This document shows positions 33,698-42,506 of a stretch of DNA of 64,000 bases, piece by piece. The stretch comes from JBGCDD01 sp045105075 (GTDB lineage Bacteria; Pseudomonadota; Alphaproteobacteria; Rhodobacterales; Rhodobacteraceae), in the NCBI GenBank assembly GCA_045105075.1, contig JBGCDD010000002.1, positions 1 to 64,000 on the forward strand. The letters are read 5' to 3'. The notes under the pieces were generated by a model, which was not told the origin of the DNA, made no database searches, and was given only the letters and a program-made list of their open reading frames with translations. Position 1 is the stretch's first letter, and each line of letters starts with the position of its first letter. The position numbers and the translations under genes are program-made.

Positions 33698-35221
33698 ATG
33701 ACACAGTATTTTAAGCGAACGGGCTGCGCGGTTTTGGCGCTGTGCGCGATGAGCCATGGCGCGCTGGCCGATCTGAACGCGCAGGATGTTTGGGAGGACT
33801 GGCAGGCCTATCTCGGCTCGACGGGATACGCGGTCACGTCGGACCAGCAAAGATCGGGCAACCGGCTGAACATCAACAATTTCACCATGCAGATGGACCT
33901 GCCCGAGGGCGAAGGCACCATGTCGATCACAGTGCCGTCTTTTGCCTTTATCGAGAATGGCAACGGCACCGTCAGCATTGATATGCCAGCCTCGTTCCCG
34001 ATGAGCATTGGGTTCAAAGGCAACGGTATCGATGGGCGCGGTGTGGTCAACTATATGCAGGACGGGTTGCAGATGACCGTCTCGGGCACGCCCGAGGACA
34101 TGCTTTATGACTACCGCGCGGCGAAAGTCGTGGTTGGCTTGGACACGATGAGCGCCAATGGCGAGGCGATGCCCGATGGGTTGGCCGCGTTCAGCATGGA
34201 AATGACCGATGTGGCCAGCCAGGCGACGATGCGCAAGGGCAACGCACGCAACTATGATCAGCGCATCAGTTCGTCGACGCTGAGCTATGCGTTTTCCTTT
34301 GATGATCCGACCTCGGACGATCAGGGCGATTTCAAGGGCACGCTGCAGGGGCTGTCCTTTGCGGGCAACACCACGATCCCGCTCGAGATGGATCCGGCGG
34401 ACATGTTGCAGATGCTCAAGAACGGATTGGCGTTTGACGGCGTGTTTGCCTATGCCAGCGGCAACACCGAAATGCAGGGCGTCGGCGAGGGCGAGAGCTT
34501 TGCGTTTTCCAGTGCCTCGACCGGCGGTGAGCTGGGTCTGGTGATGGATGCGTCGCGTCTGACCTATGATCTGGAGCAAACCGGCACAACTGTGACGGTT
34601 CAGGCGCCCGACATTCCATTCCCGATCTCGATGCAGATGGCCAAAGCCGGGTTGAACCTGACACTGCCGGTCACAAAATCCGAGACCGAGCAGGATTTCG
34701 CGCTGGGTTTGACATTGGGTGAATTCCAGATGCCGGATCTGCTCTGGAGCTTGTTTGATGGCGCGGGCGTGCTGCCGCGTGATCCGGCCAGCATCGTCAT
34801 GGATCTGACCGGCAAGGCGAAGTTGTTCATTGATTACATGGATCCCAACATGGTCGACCAGCTTGACCAGTTGCAATCCGCTCCCGGCGAGCTGAACGCG
34901 CTGACCATCAACAACTTGCTATTGTCGATGGTCGGGGCCGAGCTGACCGGCAATGGCGCCTTCACCTTTGACAACACTGATCTGCAAACCTTTGACGGCG
35001 TGCCGCGCCCGACCGGGGCGCTGAACCTTAGCCTTGTGGGCGGCAACGGGCTGCTCGACAAGATCGTTCAGATGGGGTTCGTGTCCAACCAGGATGCGAT
35101 GGGCGCACGGATGATGATGGGCATGCTGGCGGTGCCTGGCGATGGGCCCGACACGCTGAAGTCCACGCTGGAAATCAACGAACAGGGCCATGTGCTGGCC
35201 AATGGGCAGCGTATTCAGTAA
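33698..35221 (+). CDS. DUF2125 exported protein
   Basis: A 507-residue protein with a signal peptide (MTQYFKRTGCAVLALCAMSHGALA) and a long beta-rich body of the DUF2125 family, known from Rhodobacteraceae. Repeated amphipathic strands such as SMEMTDVASQATMRKGN and LTGNGAFTFDNTDLQTFDG recall AsmA-like and other long periplasmic beta-repeat folds, but this is only a resemblance. AAGGA overlaps the start at a short spacing. It is followed by a strong terminator. The function is unknown. Confidence 0.75.
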   Translation: MTQYFKRTGCAVLALCAMSHGALADLNAQDVWEDWQAYLGSTGYAVTSDQQRSGNRLNINNFTMQMDLPEGEGTMSITVPSFAFIENGNGTVSIDMPASFPMSIGFKGNGIDGRGVVNYMQDGLQMTVSGTPEDMLYDYRAAKVVVGLDTMSANGEAMPDGLAAFSMEMTDVASQATMRKGNARNYDQRISSSTLSYAFSFDDPTSDDQGDFKGTLQGLSFAGNTTIPLEMDPADMLQMLKNGLAFDGVFAYASGNTEMQGVGEGESFAFSSASTGGELGLVMDASRLTYDLEQTGTTVTVQAPDIPFPISMQMAKAGLNLTLPVTKSETEQDFALGLTLGEFQMPDLLWSLFDGAGVLPRDPASIVMDLTGKAKLFIDYMDPNMVDQLDQLQSAPGELNALTINNLLLSMVGAELTGNGAFTFDNTDLQTFDGVPRPTGALNLSLVGGNGLLDKIVQMGFVSNQDAMGARMMMGMLAVPGDGPDTLKSTLEINEQGHVLANGQRIQ

Positions 35222-35247
35222 GCGCCTGCGCCATTTTTGAACACCGG

Positions 35248-35274
35248 GGGTCGCTTTTGGCGGCCCTCTTTTTT
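35248..35274 (+). terminator. Intrinsic terminator after DUF2125
   Basis: A seven-base stem GGGTCGC/GCGGCCC (one G-U pair) with a short T-rich loop, followed by TCTTTTTT. It lies about 27 bases after the stop. Confidence 0.8.
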
Positions 35275-35342
35275 GGGTGCCCCTTGCAGCGCGGTGGGTG
35301 CGGGGCTAGGTCGTAGGGCATGATATTGCACAAGGCCCGTTG

Positions 35343-36689
35343 ATGACCCAATCGCTGGAAGACCTGGGCCAGGCCCTGATCACCGCTGCCCGAAACGCCG
35401 GGGCCGAAGCTGCTGATGCGGTGTTGGTTGACGGCTCGTCGCTGTCCATTGACGTGCGCGCCGGGGCGTTGGAACACGCCGAACGCTCGGAAGGAGTGGA
35501 TATCGGGTTGCGGGTGTTGATCGGTCACAAGCAGGCTTTTGTGTCGTCATCCGACACCAGCGCCGACACGATTGCGCAAATGGCCGAACGCGCGGTTGCG
35601 ATGGCCCGCGAGGCGCCCGACGATCCTTATGCCGGTCTGGCCGAGTCTGAGATGTTGGCGCAAAGCTGGGATGTGGCCGCGCTTGAGCTGAGCGATCCCA
35701 GCGATGACCCGGCCCCGGATGCGCTGGAACAGGATGCTTTGCGCGCCGAAGCTGCGGCGCTGGCCGTCGGCGGTGTCAGCCAGGTGCAGACCGCCAGCGC
35801 CTATCACGGTCGTCAGCATGTTCATATGACGGCCTCGAACGGCTTTGCGGGCGGGTATGCGCGCAGCACGCGGGCGACCTCTTGTGTGGCCATTGCCGGT
35901 GAAGGGCTGGGGATGGAGCGCGATTACGACGGCGATGCGCGCACGTTTCAATCTGATCTGCGCAGCCCCGAAGACATTGGCACCCGGGCTGCGATGCGCG
36001 CAGTGGAACGCATTGGCGCGCGTCGTCCCGCCACTGGCAGCTATCCGGTGCTGTTTGACGAACGGATCTCGGCCAGTTTGATCGGGCACTTGCTGTCGGC
36101 CAGCAATGGCGCAGCCGTAGCGCGCGGTGCGTCGTGGCTGAAGGATGATGTGGGTGCGCAGATCCTGCCCGACGCGCTGAGCGTTGTGGAAAATCCGCAC
36201 CGTGCCCGGATGTCCGGGTCGCGCCCGTTTGACGGCGAAGGCTTGCCCACACAGTCGCGCGCGATCATCGACAAGGGCGTGCTGACCGGCTGGACGTTGG
36301 ATCTGGCCAGTGCGCGCAAACTGGGGCTGACGCCCACTGGCAACGCGGCGCGCGGCGTCGGCGGACCGCCCTCGCCCACCACTTGGAACATCGAGTTGAC
36401 CCAAGGCGCGCACAGCCGCGACGATCTGATCCGCGACATGGGCACCGGGCTGTTGGTGACATCGATGATCGGCTCGACCATCAACCCCAGCACCGGCGAT
36501 TATTCGCGCGGGGCGGCGGGGTTCTGGGTGGAAAACGGCGAAATCACCTATCCGGTCAATGAAATCACCATCGCGGGCAACCTGCGCGACATGCTGGGTG
36601 CGATCATACCGGCCAACGACGCGCGGGCGCATCTGAGCACGGTTGTGCCATCGCTGTTGATCGAAGGAATGACCCTTGCGGGAAGCTGA
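35343..36689 (+). CDS. pmbA: PmbA/TldE-family metalloprotease subunit
   Basis: A 448-residue member of the TldD/PmbA family. PmbA (TldE) pairs with TldD to cleave peptides such as microcin B17 leader and antitoxin CcdA. Characteristic stretches: GLRVLIGHKQAFVSSSD, SYPVLFDERISASLIGHLLSASNGAAV and the C-terminal GNAARGVGGPPSPTTWN. The metal-binding HExxxH belongs to TldD and is absent here, as expected. The ATG at 35343 follows AAGG by eight bases; a TTG just before it is also in frame. It overlaps the IMPase gene by 14 bases. Confidence 0.9.
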   Translation: MTQSLEDLGQALITAARNAGAEAADAVLVDGSSLSIDVRAGALEHAERSEGVDIGLRVLIGHKQAFVSSSDTSADTIAQMAERAVAMAREAPDDPYAGLAESEMLAQSWDVAALELSDPSDDPAPDALEQDALRAEAAALAVGGVSQVQTASAYHGRQHVHMTASNGFAGGYARSTRATSCVAIAGEGLGMERDYDGDARTFQSDLRSPEDIGTRAAMRAVERIGARRPATGSYPVLFDERISASLIGHLLSASNGAAVARGASWLKDDVGAQILPDALSVVENPHRARMSGSRPFDGEGLPTQSRAIIDKGVLTGWTLDLASARKLGLTPTGNAARGVGGPPSPTTWNIELTQGAHSRDDLIRDMGTGLLVTSMIGSTINPSTGDYSRGAAGFWVENGEITYPVNEITIAGNLRDMLGAIIPANDARAHLSTVVPSLLIEGMTLAGS

Positions 36690-37458
36690 TCTGGCGCTGC
36701 TGGTCGATGCGGCGCGCGCGGCCGGCGAGATTGCGACGTCGTTCACGGGTCCTAAAGCCAAACGCTGGGACAAGCCCGATGGCGGCGGCCCGGTGACAGA
36801 GGCGGATCTGGCCGTCAATGATATGCTCGCCGACCGGTTGCGCGCCGAGCGCCCTGATTACGGCTGGCTGTCGGAAGAAACCGAGGATGACAGCGCCCGG
36901 CTGGGCTGTGACCGGGTGTTCATCATCGACCCGATCGATGGCACGCGCTCTTTTGCCGAAGGGTCAAGCACCTGGGCCCATGCTTTGGCGATTGCCGAAA
37001 AAGGCGTGGTGACCACCGGTGTCGTGTTCCTGCCGTTGCGCGGATTGATGTACACGGCCAGCGCCGGGCAAGGCGCGTTTTTAAACGACGCGCCGCTGGT
37101 CCCATCGGATCGCGCAGAGCTGGACGGCTCGGACATTTTGACCACCAAACCCAATATCGACCCTAAACACTGGCAAAACCGCCATGTTCCAAGCTTTCGC
37201 CGCGCCCATCGCCCGTCTTTGGCGTACCGAATGGCACTGGTGGCGCAAGGACGCTTTGACGGCATGCTGACCCTGCGCGATGCGTGGGAGTGGGACATTG
37301 CTGCGGGTGATTTGATCTTGCGCGAAGCCGGGGCCCAGGTCAGCGACGCCACTGGCGCACCGCTGAAGTTCAACAACGCCCATCCGGCACAGCGCGGCGT
37401 GATCGCCGGCGGAAAGGCCATCCACGGCGCCATTCAAAGCGCACTGCTGCCAATGTGA
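36676..37458 (+). CDS. Inositol monophosphatase family protein (CysQ-like)
   Basis: A 260-residue lithium-sensitive phosphatase-fold enzyme. Metal ligands: the Glu pair in WLSEETEDD, the DxxDG motif in IIDPIDGTRSF, and the C-terminal Asp in WEWDIAAGDLIL. The family includes 3'(2'),5'-bisphosphate nucleotidase (CysQ), inositol and histidinol phosphatases. The N-terminal PVTEADLAVNDMLADRL resembles CysQ, but the substrate is not certain. The only start near the pmbA end is a TTG at 36676, preceded by GAAGGA, inside the end of pmbA. Confidence 0.85.
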   Translation: MREADLALLVDAARAAGEIATSFTGPKAKRWDKPDGGGPVTEADLAVNDMLADRLRAERPDYGWLSEETEDDSARLGCDRVFIIDPIDGTRSFAEGSSTWAHALAIAEKGVVTTGVVFLPLRGLMYTASAGQGAFLNDAPLVPSDRAELDGSDILTTKPNIDPKHWQNRHVPSFRRAHRPSLAYRMALVAQGRFDGMLTLRDAWEWDIAAGDLILREAGAQVSDATGAPLKFNNAHPAQRGVIAGGKAIHGAIQSALLPM

Positions 37459-37515
37459 CGCGAAAAACCTGCTGGCCTGTTGCGTCAAATTTAACCCCTG
37501 TTGGTGCTATTTGAT

Positions 37516-37545
37516 CCGAAAACCGGTTCCCACTTTTCGGATTGC
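37516..37545 (+). repeat. 30-base intergenic repeat, copy 1
   Basis: First of two identical 30-base copies beginning CCGAAAACCGGTTCCCAC. Inside each copy CCGAAAA and TTTTCGG can pair as a seven-base stem around an 11-base loop. The motif resembles a short intergenic element I recall as abundant in Rhizobiales and Rhodobacterales genomes; its function is not established. Confidence 0.7.
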
Positions 37546-37569
37546 TTAACCTTTTGGCGCGCAATTTAC

Positions 37570-37599
37570 CCGAAAACCGGTTCCCACTTTTCGGATTGC
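37570..37599 (+). repeat. 30-base intergenic repeat, copy 2
   Basis: Second copy, identical to 37516-37545 over all 30 bases and in the same orientation, 24 bases after the first. It ends 48 bases before the DUF4170 start codon. A tandem arrangement could affect the transcript leader. Confidence 0.7.
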
Positions 37600-37647
37600 G
37601 CTTTAGGGTTTCTCCAGCACGATCCCGCCATCAAAAGGACGCCCAAA

Positions 37648-37890
37648 ATGGCTCAACGTCTGCATCTCGTCTTTGGGGGCGAACTGATCGACCCAACGAA
37701 AAACGCGTTCAAGGACGTGGATGATATTCATATTGTCGGCATGTACCCCGATTATGACAGCGCGTATAACGCCTGGAAGGCCGAGGCGCATCGCACCGTC
37801 GACAACGCCCATATGCGCTATTACATCGCCCATATTCACCGCCTTCGTGACGAAGAGGCCGAGGCATCGACAACTGAAGAGCTTGGCTGA
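37648..37890 (+). CDS. DUF4170 domain protein
   Basis: An 80-residue soluble protein, MAQRLHLVFGGELIDPTKN, with FKDVDDIHIVGMYPDYDSAYNAWKAEAHRTVDNAHMRYYIAHIHRL, the DUF4170 signature common in Alphaproteobacteria. The function is unknown. It always seems to sit near lipid A or Kdo genes, as here. The frame is open upstream to 37501, but that part is the 30-base repeat, so I start at the ATG at 37648 (AAAGGAC upstream). It precedes the WaaA-like gene by four bases. Confidence 0.9.
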   Translation: MAQRLHLVFGGELIDPTKNAFKDVDDIHIVGMYPDYDSAYNAWKAEAHRTVDNAHMRYYIAHIHRLRDEEAEASTTEELG

Positions 37891-37893
37891 CTG

Positions 37894-39138
37894 ATGAGCC
37901 GCTCGCGTCGTCTTGCGACCGATCGCGCGTTGACGGAGCGAGCTGCGACATCAGATGCCCCAAGGCCCAGCTCGAACAGACGGGCCCAACAGCCGGTGAT
38001 CTGGGTCCATGCCAGTCGCGAACAGCATATCTTGGCGCTGGATGATTTTGCGCTGCGGCTCAAGCTGACAGTGCCCGATGTGCGCGTTGTGATCACCTAT
38101 GAGGCGATTGTCACGGCACCAGAACTGGAAACGACGTTGCGCGGCGCCGATGATCTGGTGCTGCTTGACTCGGATCAAATGACGTCGGCACAGCAATTTC
38201 TGCTCGACTGGCGCCCGTCGCTTTGCATCTGGGCCGGGGGTGTGCTGATGCCAAACCTGATCACCGCCACGCATGATGCAGGCGTGTATTTGGTGTTGAT
38301 CGATGTGAGCAGTGCTGATTTTCCGACCCGGCGCGCCCGCTGGTTTCCGGATCTGACCCAGCGCAGCCTGGCTTGTTTTGATGCAGTCATGACCAACAAC
38401 GACTCGGCCGCCACCGCGTTGACCCGGCTGGGGATCAGTGCGTCGAAAATCACTGTGGGCACGCGGCTGCGCAACAGTGCCACGCCCCCAGGTTGCAGCG
38501 ATGATGAACTGTCGGGCATCACCAGCGATCTGTCCGGTCGCCCGGTTTGGCTTGCGGCGCGCACCCGTCCGGAGGAAGGCCCCGCGATCCTCACCGCACA
38601 TCGCGCGGCGTTGCGCCTGTCGCATCGCCTGCTTTTGATCCTGACCTCGGACACCCCCGAACAGGGGCGTATGATGAAACAACATGTGGCTGACAGCGAA
38701 TTGCGGTTTGCCGATTGGGATATGGGCGAGCTGATCGAGGACAACACCCAGGTTTTGCTGTCCGCCAGCGCCGAGGATCTGGGGCTGTGGTATCGCGTGG
38801 CGCCGCTGACATTTATGGCCAATTCGCTGGCGCCGGGCGCACGTGGCGCGCCACCTTTGGACGCGGCGGCCTTGGGCTCGGCCATCGTTTTTGGGCCAAA
38901 AATTGCCGATCACCGCGAGACGTATTCCCGACTGGCCGCCGCCGGAGCCGCGCGCGCTGTGGATGACGAAGTTGGGCTGGGGACCGCTTTGGTGCAATTG
39001 ATCGCGCCGGATCGCGCGGCGGCGATGGCCTTGGCCGGGTGGGAATTGGCCACGGACGGCGCCGAGTTGGTGGACCGTTTGGTGGATCTGGTTCAGGATC
39101 ATTTGGACAATGAGGCGGGGTCTGATGCGCCCGCCTAG
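37894..39138 (+). CDS. Divergent WaaA/KdtA-like Kdo transferase-family glycosyltransferase
   Basis: A 414-residue GT-B protein related to 3-deoxy-D-manno-octulosonate transferase. The N-domain WVHASREQHILALDDF and ADDLVLLDSDQ, and the C-terminal TFMANSLAPGARGAPPLDAAALGSAIVFGP align with WaaA, but the conserved GGHNxxEP motif is replaced by RGAPPLDAA. The catalytic Glu of canonical WaaA (HxxSxGE) is probably represented by the Glu of HASREQ. It is therefore a divergent paralogue, perhaps with changed donor or acceptor. It precedes lpxK with a 14-base overlap, consistent with lipid A-core synthesis. Confidence 0.75.
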   Translation: MSRSRRLATDRALTERAATSDAPRPSSNRRAQQPVIWVHASREQHILALDDFALRLKLTVPDVRVVITYEAIVTAPELETTLRGADDLVLLDSDQMTSAQQFLLDWRPSLCIWAGGVLMPNLITATHDAGVYLVLIDVSSADFPTRRARWFPDLTQRSLACFDAVMTNNDSAATALTRLGISASKITVGTRLRNSATPPGCSDDELSGITSDLSGRPVWLAARTRPEEGPAILTAHRAALRLSHRLLLILTSDTPEQGRMMKQHVADSELRFADWDMGELIEDNTQVLLSASAEDLGLWYRVAPLTFMANSLAPGARGAPPLDAAALGSAIVFGPKIADHRETYSRLAAAGAARAVDDEVGLGTALVQLIAPDRAAAMALAGWELATDGAELVDRLVDLVQDHLDNEAGSDAPA

Positions 39139-40117
39139 CTTTTGGGACGCCCCGCCCGGTGTTGCCGCGCGCCTGCTCAGCCCTTTGGGTGCGCTGTACG
39201 CCCGCGCCACGGCGCGGCGATTGCAGCGCGCCACGCCTGTGTCGCCCGGTGTGCCGGTGATTTGCGTCGGCAATCTGAACGCAGGCGGCACCGGCAAAAC
39301 GCCCACTGTGATATGGCTGATCGAGGCGTTGCGCAATATGGGCCACGTTCCACATGTGATCACGCGTGGGTTTGGCGGCACGTTGGAAGGCCCTGTCTGC
39401 GTCGATCCGGCGCGCCATCGAGCGGCGCAAACCGGGGACGAACCGCTGTTGCTGGCGGCTTTTGGCGAAGTCTGGGTGGCCCGCGATCGCGCCGCTGGGG
39501 CGCAAGCCGCCGTGGCCGCAGGGGCCTCGGTTTTGGTGCTGGATGACGGGTTTCAGAACCCCGCGTTGGACAAGGATCTGTCGCTGATCGTGGTTGATGC
39601 GGCCAAGGGGTTCGGCAATGGCTATTGTTTGCCCGCCGGGCCGTTGCGCGAACCTGTGGATGTGGGACTGGCGCGCGCTGATCTGGTTGTCTCGCTTGGA
39701 GAGACAGAGGCGCAGGCGCAATTTGGCGCGCGGTGGGGGTCTGCGATCAGATTGCCGCGCGTCACAGGCGCGCTGGCGCCGCTGCAAACCGGGATGGATT
39801 GGGCGGGAACGCCAGTGCTGGCCTTTGCGGGCATTGGCGATCCAAGCAAGTTCTTTGCCACGTTGCGCGGGTTGGGCGCCGATCTGCGCCGCACGGAACC
39901 GTTGGATGATCATCAACCGCTGACCTCGGCGTTGATGTCACGGCTTGAAAGCGAGGCGCGCAGTCTGGGTGCGCAGCTGGTGACCACGGAAAAAGACGCC
40001 GCACGCCTGCCGGCCGCGTATCGCCATAGTGTGATCACCTTGCCGGTGCGATTGGAGCTGGATCAGCCAGAGATTGTTATGGACGCGTTGCGCCGGGTCG
40101 CGCCGCCGCCGCCTTGA
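39125..40117 (+). CDS. lpxK: Tetraacyldisaccharide 4'-kinase LpxK
   Basis: A 330-residue inner-membrane-associated kinase that phosphorylates the 4' position of the lipid A disaccharide. The P-loop is in VGNLNAGGTGKTPTVIWL, and the Asp-rich LVLDDGFQNPALDKDLSLIVVDA is the family catalytic stretch. The N-terminal amphipathic segment anchors it at the membrane. I choose the ATG at 39125 (GGGG six bases upstream), which gives MRPPSFWDAPPG; another ATG lies five codons earlier. It ends directly against the convergent CoA transferase gene. Confidence 0.93.
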   Translation: MRPPSFWDAPPGVAARLLSPLGALYARATARRLQRATPVSPGVPVICVGNLNAGGTGKTPTVIWLIEALRNMGHVPHVITRGFGGTLEGPVCVDPARHRAAQTGDEPLLLAAFGEVWVARDRAAGAQAAVAAGASVLVLDDGFQNPALDKDLSLIVVDAAKGFGNGYCLPAGPLREPVDVGLARADLVVSLGETEAQAQFGARWGSAIRLPRVTGALAPLQTGMDWAGTPVLAFAGIGDPSKFFATLRGLGADLRRTEPLDDHQPLTSALMSRLESEARSLGAQLVTTEKDAARLPAAYRHSVITLPVRLELDQPEIVMDALRRVAPPPP

Positions 40118-41230
40118 TCAGTTGTCTTCGCCCAGGGTTGGCGCCGGGCGATGCAACGCCAGTTCAGCGTCGGAAAAGCGGAACGGGGCCCGGATGCCAG
40201 GCACGCCGTCCAGCGCGATCTGCATGCCGCGCGCGACCACATGTGGATCGGCCAGAACCTCGGCCAAATCATTGATCGGACCGGCGGGCACGCCTTTGGC
40301 CTCGCATGCGGCGAGCAAGTCTTCTTTGGTCATCTGCGCCGTAGCCCCGTTCAGCCGTGCGATCATCACGCGGCGATTGGCGATGCGGTCTTTGTTGTGG
40401 GCAAATTCAGCGGCTTCCGCCATATCCGACACCCCCAGCAGGTGGCACAACCGCTGATATTGGCCGTCATTGCCGGTGGCGATGATGATAAACCCGTCCG
40501 AGCAGTCAAACACCTCGTAAGGGGTGAGGTTCATGTGTGCATTGCCCATACGCCCGGGCGCGGTGCCGGTGGTCAGATAGTTCAGCGCCTGATTGGCGGT
40601 CACGGCGACGGCCACATCGAGCAGCGCCATGTCGATATGTTGGCCGCGCCCGGTGCTTGCGCGTTGGTGCAGGGCGGCCAAAATGCCCGAAACCGCGTAG
40701 ATCCCGGTGAAAATGTCGGTGATGGCCACACCGGATTTCTGCGGCTGGCCTTCGGGCGCGCCGGTGATCGACATCAGCCCGGACATGCCTTGGATGATGA
40801 AATCATAGCCCGCACGGTGCGCATAAGGGCCGGTTTGACCAAAGCCGGTGATCGAGCAATAGACCAGCCCGGGGTTGATCTGGGACAGGCTGTCAAAGTC
40901 GAGCCCGTATTTTTTCAGCCCACCGACCTTGAAATTTTCAATGAAAATATCGGCGTCTTTGACCATCTCACGGATCTGCGCCTGCCCTTCAGGGGTTGCG
41001 AAGTCGACGGTCACGCTGGCTTTGCCACGGTTGGTGGAATGGAAATAGGAGGCCGAGATATCGTCGCCGCGTTCCACAAAGGGCGGGCCCCAGGCGCGGG
41101 TATCGTCGCCCTTGGGCGACTCGATCTTGGTCACCTCGGCGCCCAGATCGGACAGGGTTTGACCGGCCCAGGGGCCGGCCAGGATGCGCGCCAATTCGAC
41201 GACTTTCAAGCCAGCGAGTGGAGCGGCCAT
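40118..41230 (-). CDS. CaiB/BaiF-type CoA transferase
   Basis: A 370-residue family III CoA transferase, which moves CoA between carboxylic acids. The N-terminus LAGLKVVELARILAGPWAGQTLSDLGAEVTKIE is the family signature. The Asp of GYDFIIQGMSG is the likely catalytic residue that forms the acyl anhydride. The substrate is unknown; relatives include formyl-CoA, crotonobetainyl-CoA, mesaconyl-CoA and racemase (Amacr) enzymes. It begins at the ATG at 41230, whose first base lies within the dsbA stop (TGATG), so the two genes are translationally coupled. Confidence 0.9.
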   Translation of the reverse strand: MAAPLAGLKVVELARILAGPWAGQTLSDLGAEVTKIESPKGDDTRAWGPPFVERGDDISASYFHSTNRGKASVTVDFATPEGQAQIREMVKDADIFIENFKVGGLKKYGLDFDSLSQINPGLVYCSITGFGQTGPYAHRAGYDFIIQGMSGLMSITGAPEGQPQKSGVAITDIFTGIYAVSGILAALHQRASTGRGQHIDMALLDVAVAVTANQALNYLTTGTAPGRMGNAHMNLTPYEVFDCSDGFIIIATGNDGQYQRLCHLLGVSDMAEAAEFAHNKDRIANRRVMIARLNGATAQMTKEDLLAACEAKGVPAGPINDLAEVLADPHVVARGMQIALDGVPGIRAPFRFSDAELALHRPAPTLGEDN

Positions 41231-41904
41231 CAGCTGCCCAGTTCGGCTTCGATCAGCGCTTTGAAGCTGTCGTAGTTCTGGTTGCGCACTTTGGTGCCGT
41301 TCAAAACAAAGCTTGGGGTCGATTCGACTCCGTCGGCTTCGGCGTTCTTTTGATACCAAGCGACCAGGGTTTGTGCTTTTTCACCGTCTTGCAGGCAAGC
41401 TTCGAGCGTGTCGTTGTCGAGCCCGGCCAGACGGCCGATCTTGCGCAGGGCGTCAACCACTTCACTGGCGCCCCCGGCCCGCGCCCACTCGGATTGCGAG
41501 GCATAAATCAAATCATTGATACCAAAGAATTTTTCAGGGCCGGCACAGCGCGCGATCATCGATGCCCACAAGCCGTAGCGGTCAAAGTAAACCTCGCGGT
41601 AGATGAATTTGACTTTGCCCGTGTCGATGAAATCGGTCTTCAGCTGCTTGAACGCACCGTTGTGAAAAGCGGCGCAATGGGGGCAGGTGTAGCTGGCATA
41701 TTCAACCAGCGTGACCGGCGCGTCTTCGGCGCCCAGCGTCATTTCAACGATCGATGAGGTGTCAACATCGGCGGCGTCCTGGGCGTTGGCCGCGCCGATC
41801 AAAGGGTTCGCCGGGATCGAGCCCGAGCCAGACGGGCCCATCAGGACATAGCCGCCCAGCGCGATCGCTACGACAACACCAAGCAGTGCAATTACACGGG
41901 TCAT
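41230..41904 (-). CDS. DsbA-family thiol-disulfide oxidoreductase
   Basis: A 224-residue thioredoxin-fold protein with an N-terminal membrane anchor or signal (IALLGVVVAIALGGYVLM). The active site CPHC is at residues 74-77 (YASYTCPHCAAFH), and the cis-proline loop appears as STPSFVLNG. It would oxidise or shuffle disulfides in periplasmic proteins. The CPHC dipeptide is the same as in E. coli DsbA, and the sequence resembles the BdbD/DsbA-like group. It follows DciA by 13 bases in the same orientation. Confidence 0.92.
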   Translation of the reverse strand: MTRVIALLGVVVAIALGGYVLMGPSGSGSIPANPLIGAANAQDAADVDTSSIVEMTLGAEDAPVTLVEYASYTCPHCAAFHNGAFKQLKTDFIDTGKVKFIYREVYFDRYGLWASMIARCAGPEKFFGINDLIYASQSEWARAGGASEVVDALRKIGRLAGLDNDTLEACLQDGEKAQTLVAWYQKNAEADGVESTPSFVLNGTKVRNQNYDSFKALIEAELGS

Positions 41905-41917
41905 TGGAACCTCTTTC

Positions 41918-42424
41918 TTAACGTTTGGATGTGCTTAATACGTTGCGGCCCAGTTGTTCAAGGGCCGCTCTCAGGTCTTCGTTTTCGACCGGTTGCGCCA
42001 CTTTTGCCGCCGCCGCGATGGTTTCCGGTGCGGTTTGCGCCGTTTTTTTTGCCTCTTGTGGCTGGAACGCGGCTTGGCCTTCGGCAAATCCGGTTGGCGC
42101 GGTCTGGGTGATGCGAACGCGCGAAATGGCATTGTAGCCATAGACCGCGTTCACCCGCTCGCGCAGTTTTTCCTTTTGCATCTCTAGCATGGGTGCCTGC
42201 GCACCGGTCGTCAAAACGGTCAAAGTGGCCCCAAAGCCGCCGCGCCCGTAGCCGATGTTCACAGGCTGCGCGATGCGGGCAATGTCGGGGCCGGCGACCT
42301 CGGCCCAATGAGTCAAAAGCCGCGAAACGGCAAATCCGCGGGTTTCGCCAGCGCGGCGAATTTGTGTGCTGAGCACACTGGCCGTCCGCTTGAAGCCGCG
42401 GGTGGTCGACGGACGCTGCGCCAT
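41918..42424 (-). CDS. DUF721/DciA-family protein, probable DnaB helicase loader
   Basis: A 168-residue DUF721 protein: LTHWAEVAGPDIARIAQPVNI and TGAQAPMLEMQKEKLRERVN are the KH-like domain signatures, followed by an Ala/Pro-rich flexible tail. DciA proteins replace DnaC as loaders of the replicative helicase DnaB. GGGGA precedes the ATG. It is divergent from mutY, 82 bases away. Confidence 0.9.
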   Translation of the reverse strand: MAQRPSTTRGFKRTASVLSTQIRRAGETRGFAVSRLLTHWAEVAGPDIARIAQPVNIGYGRGGFGATLTVLTTGAQAPMLEMQKEKLRERVNAVYGYNAISRVRITQTAPTGFAEGQAAFQPQEAKKTAQTAPETIAAAAKVAQPVENEDLRAALEQLGRNVLSTSKR

Positions 42425-42506
42425 GGCTGGATTCCCCTGCTTGTGCGGCTAGTGTAAGACCCACCGCGTTCGGCGCCAGAAGAACCACATCACGAGGTCA
42501 TAAACA

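Noticed and set aside
37516..37599. CRISPR-like array
   Set aside because: Only two copies with a 24-base gap, internal palindrome, no cas genes, and resemblance to common dispersed intergenic elements.
37501..37647. Coding extension of DUF4170 through the 30-base repeats (DPKTGSHFSDC repeated)
   Set aside because: The peptide repeat is just the DNA repeat read in frame; the family starts at the ATG at 37648, which has its own ribosome site.
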